Source: J029 sp964482495 | GTDB taxonomy: Bacteria > Planctomycetota > UBA1135 | DNA: 64,000 bases | NCBI GenBank assembly: GCA_964482495.1 | Contig: CAYZXS010000013.1 | Location: 1-64,000 of the forward strand | Direction of reading: 5' to 3' | Shown: in pieces, positions 50,749 to 59,040 of the stretch | Position numbering within the stretch: position 1 is the stretch's first letter | Layout of the letters: every line of letters begins with the position of its first letter | Notes under the pieces: model-generated | What the model was told of the DNA's origin: nothing | Databases searched by the model: none | Seen by the model: only the letters and a program-made list of their open reading frames with translations | Position numbers and translations under genes: made by a program

Positions 50749-51648
50749 CTACCGCTCCTTCGTGGTGCGGAGCGGACGCTCGGAGGTGGCCGGCGCCTCC
50801 AGCTCGACGATCACCGGGTAGTGGTCGGAGATCGTGTCGAGCACCGGGCCGCGGGCGATCGTGCCCGAACGCGAGCCGCGCGCCAGCTCCGGATCGGCGA
50901 ACACGAAGTCGATCCGGTAGCGCTTCGTCTCCAGCTCCGCCAGGTCCCGGCTCCAGCGCGGGATCGTGACCGGGGAGGGGCAGGACACCTTCGCCGACGG
51001 GTCGTGCTTGTGGCTGAGGTCGACGAAGCCGAGCGCCTCGACCTGGTCGACGAACTCGGAGTCCGGCTCCCGCCCGGTCGCGTGCTGGCGCAGGAAGTCG
51101 GCGTCCTTGGGCGAGGTGCCGTTGAAGTCGCCGAGCACGACCACGGCCTCGCCGCGGTCGAGCAGCGGCTGGACCCGCTGCAGGATCCGCGCCACCTCCT
51201 CGCCCTTGCCCGGCCAGAAGTGGACCACGAAGAAGTGGATGCCGGCGGTGCGGGCGTGGAGGAAGCCGTGGTGGAATCCCTCGGATCGGCGCTCGAGCAC
51301 TCGGATCGGCCAGCGCGAGCTGAGCCCGACCGGGAAGCCGCTCTCCTTGTGGGTGACCGCGTGGAGGTGGCCCCAGCCGCGCGCGGCCGCCGTCAGCTCC
51401 TCGCCGGTGAAGCCGTTCAATTCCTGGAGGGCGACGACGTCGGGCTGTTGGGCCGCCAGCCACTCGGTGGCGGCGCCGAGGGTCTCGCCGCCCTGGAAGC
51501 CGTAGAGCACGTTCCAGTTGATGATCTTCAGCGGCGGCTCCGGCGGTCCTGATCGCCCGCTCGCGGCGCAGGCGCCGAGGAGCAGGGCCGCGAGCAGGAG
51601 GAGCGGTCGGGACCAGGCGTGGGGGAGCGGAAGGGGGGCTGAAGTCAT
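50749..51648 (-). CDS. Endonuclease/exonuclease/phosphatase family lipoprotein
   Basis: This 299-aa protein has a lipoprotein signal (LLLLAALLLGAC) and then the EEP fold: INWNVLYGF, VVALQELNGF with the metal-binding Glu, VVVLGDFNGT with the catalytic Asp-Asn pair, and the terminal TISDHYPVIVELE histidine. It could be a nuclease, sphingomyelinase-type phosphodiesterase or inositol phosphatase acting outside the cytoplasm. The key residues look intact. Confidence 0.86.
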   Translation of the reverse strand: MTSAPLPLPHAWSRPLLLLAALLLGACAASGRSGPPEPPLKIINWNVLYGFQGGETLGAATEWLAAQQPDVVALQELNGFTGEELTAAARGWGHLHAVTHKESGFPVGLSSRWPIRVLERRSEGFHHGFLHARTAGIHFFVVHFWPGKGEEVARILQRVQPLLDRGEAVVVLGDFNGTSPKDADFLRQHATGREPDSEFVDQVEALGFVDLSHKHDPSAKVSCPSPVTIPRWSRDLAELETKRYRIDFVFADPELARGSRSGTIARGPVLDTISDHYPVIVELEAPATSERPLRTTKER

Positions 51649-51665
51649 GGAGCGGGGGCGGCAGC

Positions 51666-52028
51666 TCAGGAGTCGTCGGCGGAGGCGCTCAGCAGCAGGA
51701 GGACAGCGGACCAGAACAGGAGCCAGGCTCCGGTCGCCGCGACCGCCGCCCTCGCCAGCCAGATCATCCTGTCGTCGACCGGACGATCTCGCAGCCGGTC
51801 CCGCTTCGCCGCGACCAGGTAGAGCGCCGCCGCGACCAGGCAGCCCAGCACCGCGAGCAGCTGCGTCAGGTGCCAGAAGGCCTCCGGCCACTGCTTCGCC
51901 TCGGCGAGCAGGATGCCGCCGACGCAGGCGAGGGCGTAGGCGCCGCAGGCGAGGAAGGCCCGGCCGAGCGTGGTGGTGCGGAGGGGGAACAAGATCGGGG
52001 AGGCGGTCAGCGGGGCGTCGGAGACCAT
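51666..52028 (-). CDS. Small three-TM membrane protein
   Basis: This 120-aa protein has three hydrophobic segments (FLACGAYALACVGGILLAEA, LTQLLAVLGCLVAAALYLVA and AVAATGAWLLFWSAVLLLLS). No family was recognised. Its start overlaps the preceding gene by 22 nt, and it lies 17 nt before the EEP lipoprotein gene, so the three may form one unit. Confidence 0.65.
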   Translation of the reverse strand: MVSDAPLTASPILFPLRTTTLGRAFLACGAYALACVGGILLAEAKQWPEAFWHLTQLLAVLGCLVAAALYLVAAKRDRLRDRPVDDRMIWLARAAVAATGAWLLFWSAVLLLLSASADDS

Positions 52029-52471
52029 GCAGCCGCGCGGAGGCGCCGTTGGATGGCGGTGACCAGGACCGCCGCGAGCAGGCAGGGGGTGCCGATGAGG
52101 ACGCCCAAGCCGGCCGCTGCCCGCAGCGTGGCCTGCGCCGCCGTGCCGTACTGCGCGATCGCGACCTCGTCGGTGAGCGGCCAGTGACCGCCGGCGTAGC
52201 GAAGGCAGACGATCGTCACCACCGCTGCGAGCGCCGCGAGGCCGCCGCCGCAGCCGGCGACCAGCACCCTCCGGGTGGGAGCTGCGAGGGCACCGACCAC
52301 CCCCAAGACGAAGCCCGCCGCGGTCGGCCACCTCGCGTGGGTGTAGCCCTCCGTCATGCCCAGGCCCACCAGGGAGCCGAGGAGCAAGCCGCCGCACCCC
52401 AGGACGATGACGGGCCAGGGCCTCCTCGGGCTAGGTTCCGTCGTCGGTCTCGAAGTGCAGGCAGGTCTCAT
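52007..52471 (-). CDS. Four-TM membrane protein of unknown function
   Basis: This 154-aa protein has about four hydrophobic segments (PVIVLGCGGLLLGSLVGLGM, AAGFVLGVVGALAAP, VLVAGCGGGLAALAAVVTIV and GVLIGTPCLLAAVLVTAI). No family was recognised. Its start lies inside the ABM-domain fragment at 52431-52649, so the true start may be further downstream. Confidence 0.6.
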   Translation of the reverse strand: MRPACTSRPTTEPSPRRPWPVIVLGCGGLLLGSLVGLGMTEGYTHARWPTAAGFVLGVVGALAAPTRRVLVAGCGGGLAALAAVVTIVCLRYAGGHWPLTDEVAIAQYGTAAQATLRAAAGLGVLIGTPCLLAAVLVTAIQRRLRAAAWSPTPR

Positions 52472-52649
52472 CCCAACGGCTGAGGACCGCTCGCGCGGCG
52501 TCCGGAAGATAGCACCGTGCGGAGTCCGCGCCTTGCAGCGCGATGATGAGCAGCAGCGAGTCGAAGGTCATGATCGACATGAACTCCACCTCTCCGTCCT
52601 GCTCACGAGAGAGGAGCTCGAGGCTCCGGTACCCCGGGATCCGCTTCGC
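52431..52649 (-). pseudogene. N-terminally truncated ABM-family gene remnant
   Basis: After the UAG that ends the NTF2-like lipoprotein gene, the same frame stays open for 72 codons (IPGYRSLELLSREQDGEVEF, MTFDSLLLIIALQGADSARC, ending HFETDDGT). This matches the C-terminal two thirds of small antibiotic-biosynthesis-monooxygenase proteins, but the first strand and start codon are missing. It is either a decayed gene brought next to the lipoprotein gene or the second domain of a fusion interrupted by UAG. Confidence 0.6.
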
Positions 52650-53162
52650 CTACTCCGCCGGAATCGGAGTGGCGACATAGGAGGCGCTGAGGAATCTCCA
52701 GCTCCCGTCCTCCTTGATCAGGGTGAAGTAGTCGATGTTGCGCGAGCGGGCCACGTCGTCCCGGATCAAGGTGGCGTCCGCCCGGACGAAGGCCAGTCCT
52801 CCCCGTTCGACGTGAACGGCGTAGTGGGAGACCGGCTCCCGATACGGGGAGGGGTCGGTCTGGGCCTCCAGGATCGAATAGAAGTCCTCGAAGGCATAGG
52901 TCTTGGATCGCCACGCTCCGTCGACGAGGTGGATCGAGCCGATGCTGGCGTGCGGCGCGAACATGGGGGGCAGGGCCTCGAGATCGTGGCTCCCGATGGC
53001 CACCAGGAAGCGCTCCACGACGGCCTTCACGGCCGCCTCCTCGGCGAGGATCGCGGGGTCGGCCGCCTCGGTCCGCCCGCCCTCGCGAGGGGCCGGCGGC
53101 GGCGGCGATTGGCAGGAAGCGAGGAGGGCGACGCCCAGCGTCATCAGGGTCAGGCGGTTCAT
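52650..53162 (-). CDS. Lipoprotein with SnoaL/NTF2-like domain
   Basis: This 170-aa protein has a lipoprotein signal (LMTLGVALLASC, Cys17) and a cone-shaped NTF2-like domain (AAVKAVVERFLVAIGSHDLE ... SHYAVHVERGGLAFVRADAT). Such domains bind small hydrophobic ligands or act as isomerases and hydrolases; the role here is unknown. The UAG stop is followed in frame by an ABM-like remnant. It lies downstream of the arylsulfatase gene on the same strand. Confidence 0.78.
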   Translation of the reverse strand: MNRLTLMTLGVALLASCQSPPPPAPREGGRTEAADPAILAEEAAVKAVVERFLVAIGSHDLEALPPMFAPHASIGSIHLVDGAWRSKTYAFEDFYSILEAQTDPSPYREPVSHYAVHVERGGLAFVRADATLIRDDVARSRNIDYFTLIKEDGSWRFLSASYVATPIPAE

Positions 53163-53211
53163 GGGCTTGGCTCGGTTGGGGGTGCCTCTACCGGGGCACC
53201 AGGCGGAGCCC

Positions 53212-55674
53212 CTACGGACAGATCCGCATTCGGACCCCGTTCGACAGTCCCCAGCCTTGGGGGAGCCCCGGGTTGGGCGAGGCGGACTGGAAGTAGAACT
53301 CCCGGCCGGCGAGCGCCGGGTCCGCCGGAATGGCCAGGCTCCAGGTCGAGCTCCCGCCGGTGGCGGGGAGATTGACGGTGAGGTTCGAGGGCGCGAGCTC
53401 GACCAGCAGAGTGCCGCCGAGATGCGCCTCCTTGGTCGGCGCGGTCGATCCGACGAACAGCGTGTACGGCCCGGCGGCGCCGGTCGAGTTCAGCTGGATG
53501 AGCCCGCCGACGCTTGGGTTGCCGGTCCCCTCCAGGGCGACGTGGTTGACCGGCGAGAGGCCGACCCCGTAGGGCAGGAAGCCGCAGGCCGGCCCTTGCG
53601 CCGGGTCGGCGGCGGCCTGGTCGAGCTTGGCGTCCAGCATGACCTCCAGCTGCTGCCGCGTGACCTGGTGGGCGGGGTCCGAGGCCAGGTTCGTGAACTG
53701 CAGCGGATCGGAAATGGCGCCGACGGTCATGGGGTAGAGCTCCTCGCCGCCGCCGCTGTAGCGCATGTAGGCCCACTCCTCGGTCCGCAACAGGTCGCCG
53801 TCGCTGACGATCGTGAGGGCGGCCTCGCGCACGGAGGGCGCCGTGCCCTCCAAGAGCGGACGCAGGGACTCCCCTTGGCAGGTCGGCGGCATGGGCAGGT
53901 CGGCGAGGTCGACCAGCGTCGGGTAGAGGTCGATCAGTTCGGCGAGGCCGCCCGTCGTCCCCGGCCCGATGCCCGGACCGGCGATGATCAGCGGCACGCG
54001 GGCGGACTCCTCGTGCAGGCTGAGCTTCTGCCACATCGTGTGCTCGCCGAGGTGGTAGCCGTGGTCCGAGGTGAGGACGACGATCGTGTCGTCCTCGAGG
54101 CCGAGGTACTCCAGGGCGGCGAGGACCCGGCCGACCTGCTCGTCCATGAAGGTCACGCTGGCGTAGTAAGCCTGGAGGACCGACCGGCGGTCGTCGTCGT
54201 TGTTGGGCCCGCGGACGGGCTCGTCCCAGAAGATGCCCTGGGAGGGAATGTCCAGGAGGTCGTTCGGGACGCTGGCCGCCAGAGGGAGCGTGGCGGCGTC
54301 GTAGAGGGCGAAGGTGGTCCCGGGAGCCACCAAGGGGACGTGCGGGCGCACGAAGCCGACGGCGAGGAAGAAGGACTGGTCCTGGAGGTCGCGGAGCAGC
54401 CGCACCGCCTCGGTCGCGGCGACGGCGTCGGCTTGCTCGCGCCCGTCCGAGTAGGTCTCGACCTTGTAGAAGGCGGCGCCGAAGCCGAGGTTGTAGTGCT
54501 GGTGGGGGTCGAAGTTGAGGGTCTCGTTCGTGTAGTGGCCGGTCACCCCCGGGGACATCCACTCCGGCGCGAGCACGTTGTAGGTCGTATTCCACGAAGC
54601 GCCGTGGTCCGGGCCGGGCGAGCCGCTGGTGATGTCGCCCGGGATCCGCATGTGGTAGATCTTGCTCACGCGCGAGGACGTGTAGCCGTTCAGCCGGAAG
54701 TGCTCGGGGAGGGTGCTCTCGGAGCCGAGCGCGGCGTCGTAGGCCGTGTAGCTGCCGCCCACCGCCTTGATCCGGTCCGGGTACAAGCCGGACAAGATCG
54801 AGGACCGCGAGGCGTTGCAGACCGGGTACTGGCTGTAGGCCCGATCGAAGCGCATCCCTCGGCTCGCGAGGGCGTCGATGTTGGGCGTGTGGACGAGCGA
54901 ATTGCCGTAGCAGGCCAGGGCGTTCGCGGTCAGGTCGTCGGCGATGAGGAACAGGACGTTCGGCCCCGCCGCCGGCGGCGGGCCGGTGTCCGACTCCACC
55001 TTCAGGCCGTTGATGTGCAGGTTCCCGGTCCCCAGGCCGCCCGGGCTCGCCGCCGGCCGGAAGCGGACCTCGAGCGAGGTCGAGGCGGAGACGGCGTCGT
55101 CGAAGGAGAACCAGTCGAAGACGCCGTCGGAGTGGGCGGTGTCCCTCTGCTCGGTTCCGAAGGGGATGGGGGGCTGGCCGTCGACGACGACCTCCATCGC
55201 GTAGGTCTCCGGGGCGCCGCTGCCGTTGCGCCAGGCCGAGACCGAGATGCGGCTGACGGTGACGGGGGCGCCGGTCGGGGTCAGGGTGAAGGACAGGTAG
55301 TTGTCGTTCACGCCGTCGTTGTTGGTCCCGCCCGGATCGGAGAGGTCGCCGTCGAAGTAGCGCAGGTTGAGCTCGCCCGGCGCCGGGTTGGTGTTGGCCC
55401 ACAGCAGGCCCTGGAAGGAGGGCTTGGCGCGCTCGCCGGTCAGGCCGGTGGACGTGACCTCGCTCGAGGCGTTCGCCTCCGCCGGATCGAGCAGCGGAAC
55501 CGCGAGCGGCGCGCCCGCGGATCCGGGGTGGGTGAGGGAGCTGAAGTCCCAGTCCACGAGGGTCGACTGCGCCAGGGCGACCGCAGGGAGCGCGCCCCAA
55601 ACGAACAGGGCAGGGAGGAGGGCGGACTGGACGCGCGACCGCGCGGACGGCCGCCGCTTGGGGGGCAAGGGCAT
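53212..55674 (-). CDS. Secreted sulfatase with additional beta-sandwich domains
   Basis: This 820-aa protein has a signal peptide ending AVALAQ near residue 36. An N-terminal beta-sandwich of about 200 residues precedes the sulfatase domain (PNVLFLIADDLTANALACYG from residue 238). The formylglycine precursor is Cys286 in VCNASRSSILSGLYPD, a CxxSR motif close to that of iduronate-2-sulfatases. VLTSDHGYHLGEHTMWQK and LIDLYPTLVDLADLP follow. The last ~130 residues are the beta-rich C-terminal region seen in other secreted proteins here. It probably removes sulfate from an algal or other polysaccharide. Confidence 0.9.
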   Translation of the reverse strand: MPLPPKRRPSARSRVQSALLPALFVWGALPAVALAQSTLVDWDFSSLTHPGSAGAPLAVPLLDPAEANASSEVTSTGLTGERAKPSFQGLLWANTNPAPGELNLRYFDGDLSDPGGTNNDGVNDNYLSFTLTPTGAPVTVSRISVSAWRNGSGAPETYAMEVVVDGQPPIPFGTEQRDTAHSDGVFDWFSFDDAVSASTSLEVRFRPAASPGGLGTGNLHINGLKVESDTGPPPAAGPNVLFLIADDLTANALACYGNSLVHTPNIDALASRGMRFDRAYSQYPVCNASRSSILSGLYPDRIKAVGGSYTAYDAALGSESTLPEHFRLNGYTSSRVSKIYHMRIPGDITSGSPGPDHGASWNTTYNVLAPEWMSPGVTGHYTNETLNFDPHQHYNLGFGAAFYKVETYSDGREQADAVAATEAVRLLRDLQDQSFFLAVGFVRPHVPLVAPGTTFALYDAATLPLAASVPNDLLDIPSQGIFWDEPVRGPNNDDDRRSVLQAYYASVTFMDEQVGRVLAALEYLGLEDDTIVVLTSDHGYHLGEHTMWQKLSLHEESARVPLIIAGPGIGPGTTGGLAELIDLYPTLVDLADLPMPPTCQGESLRPLLEGTAPSVREAALTIVSDGDLLRTEEWAYMRYSGGGEELYPMTVGAISDPLQFTNLASDPAHQVTRQQLEVMLDAKLDQAAADPAQGPACGFLPYGVGLSPVNHVALEGTGNPSVGGLIQLNSTGAAGPYTLFVGSTAPTKEAHLGGTLLVELAPSNLTVNLPATGGSSTWSLAIPADPALAGREFYFQSASPNPGLPQGWGLSNGVRMRICP

Positions 55675-55823
55675 GGCAGCCTCATGATACGGGAGGTGGC
55701 GAATCCGAGCCGGTGCGGCGGGCCGACCTCGCTGGCCGATGGTCACGAATCAGGCTCGGCGAAATGCACTCGTCTGCACCTCCCCGGTCGTGGATGCCAT
55801 CTTCAACACCCCCCTCGCAAGTG

Positions 55824-57413
55824 TCACTCCTCCAACGACACATCAACGATGACCAGGGAATGAGGAGGCAAGCTGACGGTTCCTTCCCGGAAGGTCAGTT
55901 CGGCCTCCTTGGGTGCCACGCGATCAGGATGCTCGACGTCGTTGTAAGAATCAGGTGAGTCGCCGGTGAGAACGGACGCCCTGTAGGTGCCATCGAGGAG
56001 TCGCCCAGCCATCTTGAGCGTGCAGACCACCTCCTCCGAGGGGTGACGATTCATCATGGCCACAGCCCATTCCTTGCCCGATTCATCGACCGTGGCGATG
56101 GCGTCGACCATCGCGACGGATGATCCGTCATGCGCCAGTCGGTCCGCGTCGACGTGCGTCTTGACCACATGGGCCTGGAGCAGCTTGGCGTACATCGCCA
56201 TCGCGTGGAAATGAGTGCGCTTGACGATCCCGTTCGGGTGGGCGTAGAGAGGACCGGTCTGGTTCACCAGGCACGCGATGTTCGCCATCGTGACGTCATC
56301 AGCATGGCGGAGGCAGGCGTTGAGGAAAGAGGCGCAAAACAGCGCATCTGCCATGGTGTAGAGGGAGGGCTCCAGGCTCTTGTCGCGGGCCTTGATCAAG
56401 GCGATGACCGCAGGGTCCTGATGGTCGACCTCTCTGGCCTGATGACCGGAGAACCCCGGATGGTGCCAGGATCGCAGGTTCCACTCATCGAAGGCGATCT
56501 TGATCCGCCCTCGCATTCCGGCTCGGTCGATCGAATCGACGACGGCGCTGATGTGGGCATCCGGCTTCTCGCAGAGCATCATGCAAGAGAGGTAGTCCGG
56601 GGTCTGGTGTTCCTGGAAGTTCGGCACCCAGTATTCGTGGACCGAGAGGAGATCCAGGTGCTCCCCGGCAGTCTCGAACAGATCGGGGTCGATGTGTGCG
56701 CGCGGCCCGTGTGATCCCGAGCAGGTAACAACCGCGCTCGGGTCGACCTCCTTGATCGCAGCAGCGGTGTCTCGGACCTTCTCGATGTAGCCCCTCCCGT
56801 CCTTCTCGTTCCCGACGCTCCAGAACCTGACCTCGAACGGCTCCGGGTGTCCGTTCCGCTGGCGCATGTCGGCGAGTTCGCCGGTCTCGTCATTGCAATA
56901 GGCCACCCAGTCCGCCATCTCCTGAATGCTGGCCAAGCTGTTCTGGCAGATATAGGGCTCTGCTCCCAGCCGCCGGCAGAGCTCGATGAACTCGTGCGTT
57001 CCGAAGGTGTTGGGCTCACGCACCCCCCAACGATCGTCGTCATCAGGCTGACGGTCCTCCCCGACACCCCTCTGCCAGTGGTAGCTGTCCACGAAGCACC
57101 CGCCGGGCCAACGAATCACAGGCACCTTCAGCTCCTTGACCGCCTCGATGACGTCGAGGCGGAAGCCCATGTCGTCGGCCAGCGGAGAGCCGGGCTCGAA
57201 GAACCCGCCGTAGATCTGTTTGCCAAGGTGTTCGATGAAGCCGCCGAAGATCATCGGGTCGTACTCCTTGGCCGGAGCATCCATGTCGATGACGATGCTC
57301 GCCGCATTGGATCCCGATTGTGCTTCCCCGTCCGCCACCGCAAGGAAACTCATGAAGCTGAGCGCAACGACGCCGAGAGGAGTCCGAGGATCGATCATGG
57401 TGCCCTGCTTCAT
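55824..57413 (-). CDS. Alpha-L-arabinofuranosidase, GH51 family
   Basis: This 529-aa glycoside hydrolase has the GH51 motifs FGGFIEHLGKQIYGG, VIRWPGGCFVDSYHWQRG, the acid/base Glu203 in WSVGNEKDG and the nucleophile Glu310 in AFDEWN. An N-terminal hydrophobic segment (GVVALSFMSFLAVADGEAQ) suggests export. It should release terminal arabinose from hemicellulose or arabinan. GAGG lies 8 nt before the ATG at 57413; ATG 57398 is an alternative. The start is 6 nt behind the attC core GTGAGGC, so this looks like an unusually long gene cassette. Confidence 0.9.
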   Translation of the reverse strand: MKQGTMIDPRTPLGVVALSFMSFLAVADGEAQSGSNAASIVIDMDAPAKEYDPMIFGGFIEHLGKQIYGGFFEPGSPLADDMGFRLDVIEAVKELKVPVIRWPGGCFVDSYHWQRGVGEDRQPDDDDRWGVREPNTFGTHEFIELCRRLGAEPYICQNSLASIQEMADWVAYCNDETGELADMRQRNGHPEPFEVRFWSVGNEKDGRGYIEKVRDTAAAIKEVDPSAVVTCSGSHGPRAHIDPDLFETAGEHLDLLSVHEYWVPNFQEHQTPDYLSCMMLCEKPDAHISAVVDSIDRAGMRGRIKIAFDEWNLRSWHHPGFSGHQAREVDHQDPAVIALIKARDKSLEPSLYTMADALFCASFLNACLRHADDVTMANIACLVNQTGPLYAHPNGIVKRTHFHAMAMYAKLLQAHVVKTHVDADRLAHDGSSVAMVDAIATVDESGKEWAVAMMNRHPSEEVVCTLKMAGRLLDGTYRASVLTGDSPDSYNDVEHPDRVAPKEAELTFREGTVSLPPHSLVIVDVSLEE

Positions 57414-57419
57414 GGGATT

Positions 57420-57479
57420 GCCTCACGGTTGAGTCAAGCCACGCCGCAAGGAGGCGTCAGCGCGGACGATGGTCAAGGC
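57420..57479 (-). other. attC (59-be) recombination site
   Basis: Read on the minus strand, this 60-nt site starts GCCTTGAC, has an imperfect stem with TGACGCC and GGCGTGGC around a TCCTTGC loop, and ends GGCTTGACTCAACCGTGAGGC; the last 7 bases are the core site (GTTRRRY with T to G at the third base). Size, symmetry and the CTTGACTCAA block are typical of integron attC sites. It overlaps the end of the upstream VOC gene, and the next gene starts 6 nt beyond it. Confidence 0.75.
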
Positions 57480-57862
57480 CGCGGCACTTCCTGTCCTGGC
57501 ACCAGCGCCAGGATCACGCCCACGGGATCCTGGACGACCGCACGCGCGCAGCCGCCATCGGCCCCCAGGGTCTGCTTGAGGATCTCCCCCCCTTCCTCTC
57601 GCACTCGGCGGAGACTCTCGGTGAGGTCACCAACGGGAAGGTGGATCAACCAGATCGGCGGCAGACCCAGGTTCGCGCCGCGCGCATGACAGACTCTCGC
57701 CGCCGGGCTTCCGTCGCCACCGAGCATGGTGTAGTCGGCGTAGCTCTCGCCCGCGTCTTCCATTTCGACGTCCTGCACCGACCAGTCGACGACTTGGCGA
57801 TAGAAGTCGCGGGTCGCTGAGGCGTCGGAGACCGTCAGGTCGAGCCATGAGATGCAGCCCAT
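57473..57862 (-). CDS. VOC-family (glyoxalase-fold) protein
   Basis: This 129-aa protein starts MGCISWLDLTVSDASATRDF, the typical beginning of vicinal-oxygen-chelate domains, with the paired beta-alpha-beta-beta-beta pattern. The substrate is unknown. It is 18 nt downstream of another VOC gene; together they resemble the two halves of the ~260-aa double VOC proteins. Its 3' end lies within the attC site, as expected for a gene cassette. Confidence 0.82.
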   Translation of the reverse strand: MGCISWLDLTVSDASATRDFYRQVVDWSVQDVEMEDAGESYADYTMLGGDGSPAARVCHARGANLGLPPIWLIHLPVGDLTESLRRVREEGGEILKQTLGADGGCARAVVQDPVGVILALVPGQEVPRP

Positions 57863-57880
57863 CCGCGCTGCGGTGTCGCG

Positions 57881-58288
57881 CTATGCGACGCCCTCCGGGG
57901 AGGGGAGCGCCTCCGCGGGAACCACGGGCATGATCCCGAACGCCGTGCCGTTTGGATCGAGCAGCACCGCCCATTGGCTCTGTCCATCGTCGTCCTTGCC
58001 GTGCATCAGTTCGCTCCCGCCCAAGCCGAGCGCGCGTTCCACGCTGACGGCGACATCGGCGACCTGGATGTGGGGCATCCATAGCAGCGGGAGGTCGGCA
58101 TACTCCGGGATGCGCTCGCCCAAGCCGATGATCGGCATGCCCAGGTTGTTCATCAGGTCCTCGCGCCAAAGCGGATCCTCGCCCGTGGTGAGCACGCGGG
58201 AGTAGAAGCGCACTTCACGTTCGTGTTCGGGAACGGCGATGTCCGCGCTGAGGACTCCGCCGACGCGCGGGAGGTAGGGAACGCTCAT
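57881..58288 (-). CDS. VOC-family (glyoxalase-fold) protein
   Basis: This 135-aa protein shows SADIAVPEHEREVRFYSRVL at the start and WAVLLDPNGTAFGIMPV at the end, both typical of VOC domains. The substrate is unknown. TTAGGAT stands 6 nt before its ATG and may be a degenerate core site. It probably forms one cassette or operon with the next VOC gene. Confidence 0.82.
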   Translation of the reverse strand: MSVPYLPRVGGVLSADIAVPEHEREVRFYSRVLTTGEDPLWREDLMNNLGMPIIGLGERIPEYADLPLLWMPHIQVADVAVSVERALGLGGSELMHGKDDDGQSQWAVLLDPNGTAFGIMPVVPAEALPSPEGVA

Positions 58289-58293
58289 GGTTG

Positions 58294-58452
58294 CATCCTA
58301 ATTCCCATCACGCATGCGGCGCGCGAATCTCCTCTCGCCAGACATCGTTCCGGAATGGGTTCGCGATCGTGGCGGTTTGGAGACTGCCTGACGGTGTGGC
58401 CGTTCAGCGGCGGGCCAGGCAGCGGAGCGTCCGCTGCGGGCGCTTGCTAGGA
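58294..58452 (-). other. Candidate degenerate attC region between two VOC genes
   Basis: On the minus strand TCCTAGC overlaps the stop of the upstream VOC gene, and ATTAGGAT lies near the next start; these could be R'' and R' ends about 155 nt apart. Inside is a perfect hairpin, GCAGCGGA/TCCGCTGC, and a CCGCTGAAC ... GTCAGGC block that would give a shorter 67-nt site (58386-58452). The identification is tentative. Confidence 0.35.
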
Positions 58453-58911
58453 GGAGGCCCAGGGATCGTAGGAGCCGAAGTTCCAAGCGTGCCCTTCGGG
58501 ATCGCGACAGGAGTACCCCCGGCCCCCGTAGTCCTCATCCCTGACCTCGATCACGATCTCCGCGCCCGCCGCGACAGCTCGTGCGTAGTGTTCGTCGGCG
58601 TCGTCAACGACGATGTACGGGCTCTGAGATACGGCGCCACCCAGAGCGCTCGGCGGCTTCTGAAGATCGTCGAACTCGCTCGCGCGCGCGGAGCCGAGCA
58701 TGACCATGCCGTTCCCGAAGACGAGCTGTGCGTGGAGGATGGTGCCGTCTTCACCGGGCACGACGAGGCGCTTCTCGAATCCGAACGCCTCGCAGAGCCA
58801 CGCGATGGCTGCCGCGGCGTCGTCGTATCGCAAGGTCGGAATCACCGTCGCGGAAGTGGTCTTCGCATCGTCGGCCAATGGCTCTCTCCTGTGTGGTGTC
58901 GGTTCAGTCAT
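58447..58911 (-). CDS. VOC-family (glyoxalase-fold) protein, cassette-like
   Basis: This 154-aa protein has the pattern of the VOC group found in many glyoxalase/bleomycin-resistance-like proteins: ATVIPTLRYDDAAAAIAWL, LVFGNGMVMLG and the C-terminal DPEGHAWNFGSYDPW with its metal-binding residues. The activity is unknown. The ATG at 58911 lies 3 nt behind GTTAGGC, an integron core site, which supports the start and the cassette nature. Confidence 0.83.
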   Translation of the reverse strand: MTEPTPHRREPLADDAKTTSATVIPTLRYDDAAAAIAWLCEAFGFEKRLVVPGEDGTILHAQLVFGNGMVMLGSARASEFDDLQKPPSALGGAVSQSPYIVVDDADEHYARAVAAGAEIVIEVRDEDYGGRGYSCRDPEGHAWNFGSYDPWASS

Positions 58912-58914
58912 GCA

Positions 58915-58956
58915 GCCTAACGGATTCGCGGGTGGCGGGCAGGCTGACGCCTGCCC
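58915..58956 (-). other. Candidate attI/attC core site with adjacent hairpin
   Basis: The minus strand shows a perfect hairpin (GGGCAGGC, 4-nt loop, GCCTGCCC) at 58956-58937, followed 15 nt later by GTTAGGC at 58921-58915. GTTAGGC is the core sequence at which IntI cuts. No matching R'' box was found upstream, so an attI site is more likely than a full attC. It lies between the truncated intI and the first cassette gene. Confidence 0.5.
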
Positions 58957-59040
58957 TTCAGACCCCAACCAACCCCAACACAACCCGATCCGATAGAGTG
59001 GAAATGCACCATCCGGATTGGACCGAAAATGGGGTCCACG

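Noticed and set aside
58937..58956. Hairpin as terminator of the truncated integrase gene
   Set aside because: There is no T-run on the minus strand after it, and its place before GTTAGGC fits an attachment site better.
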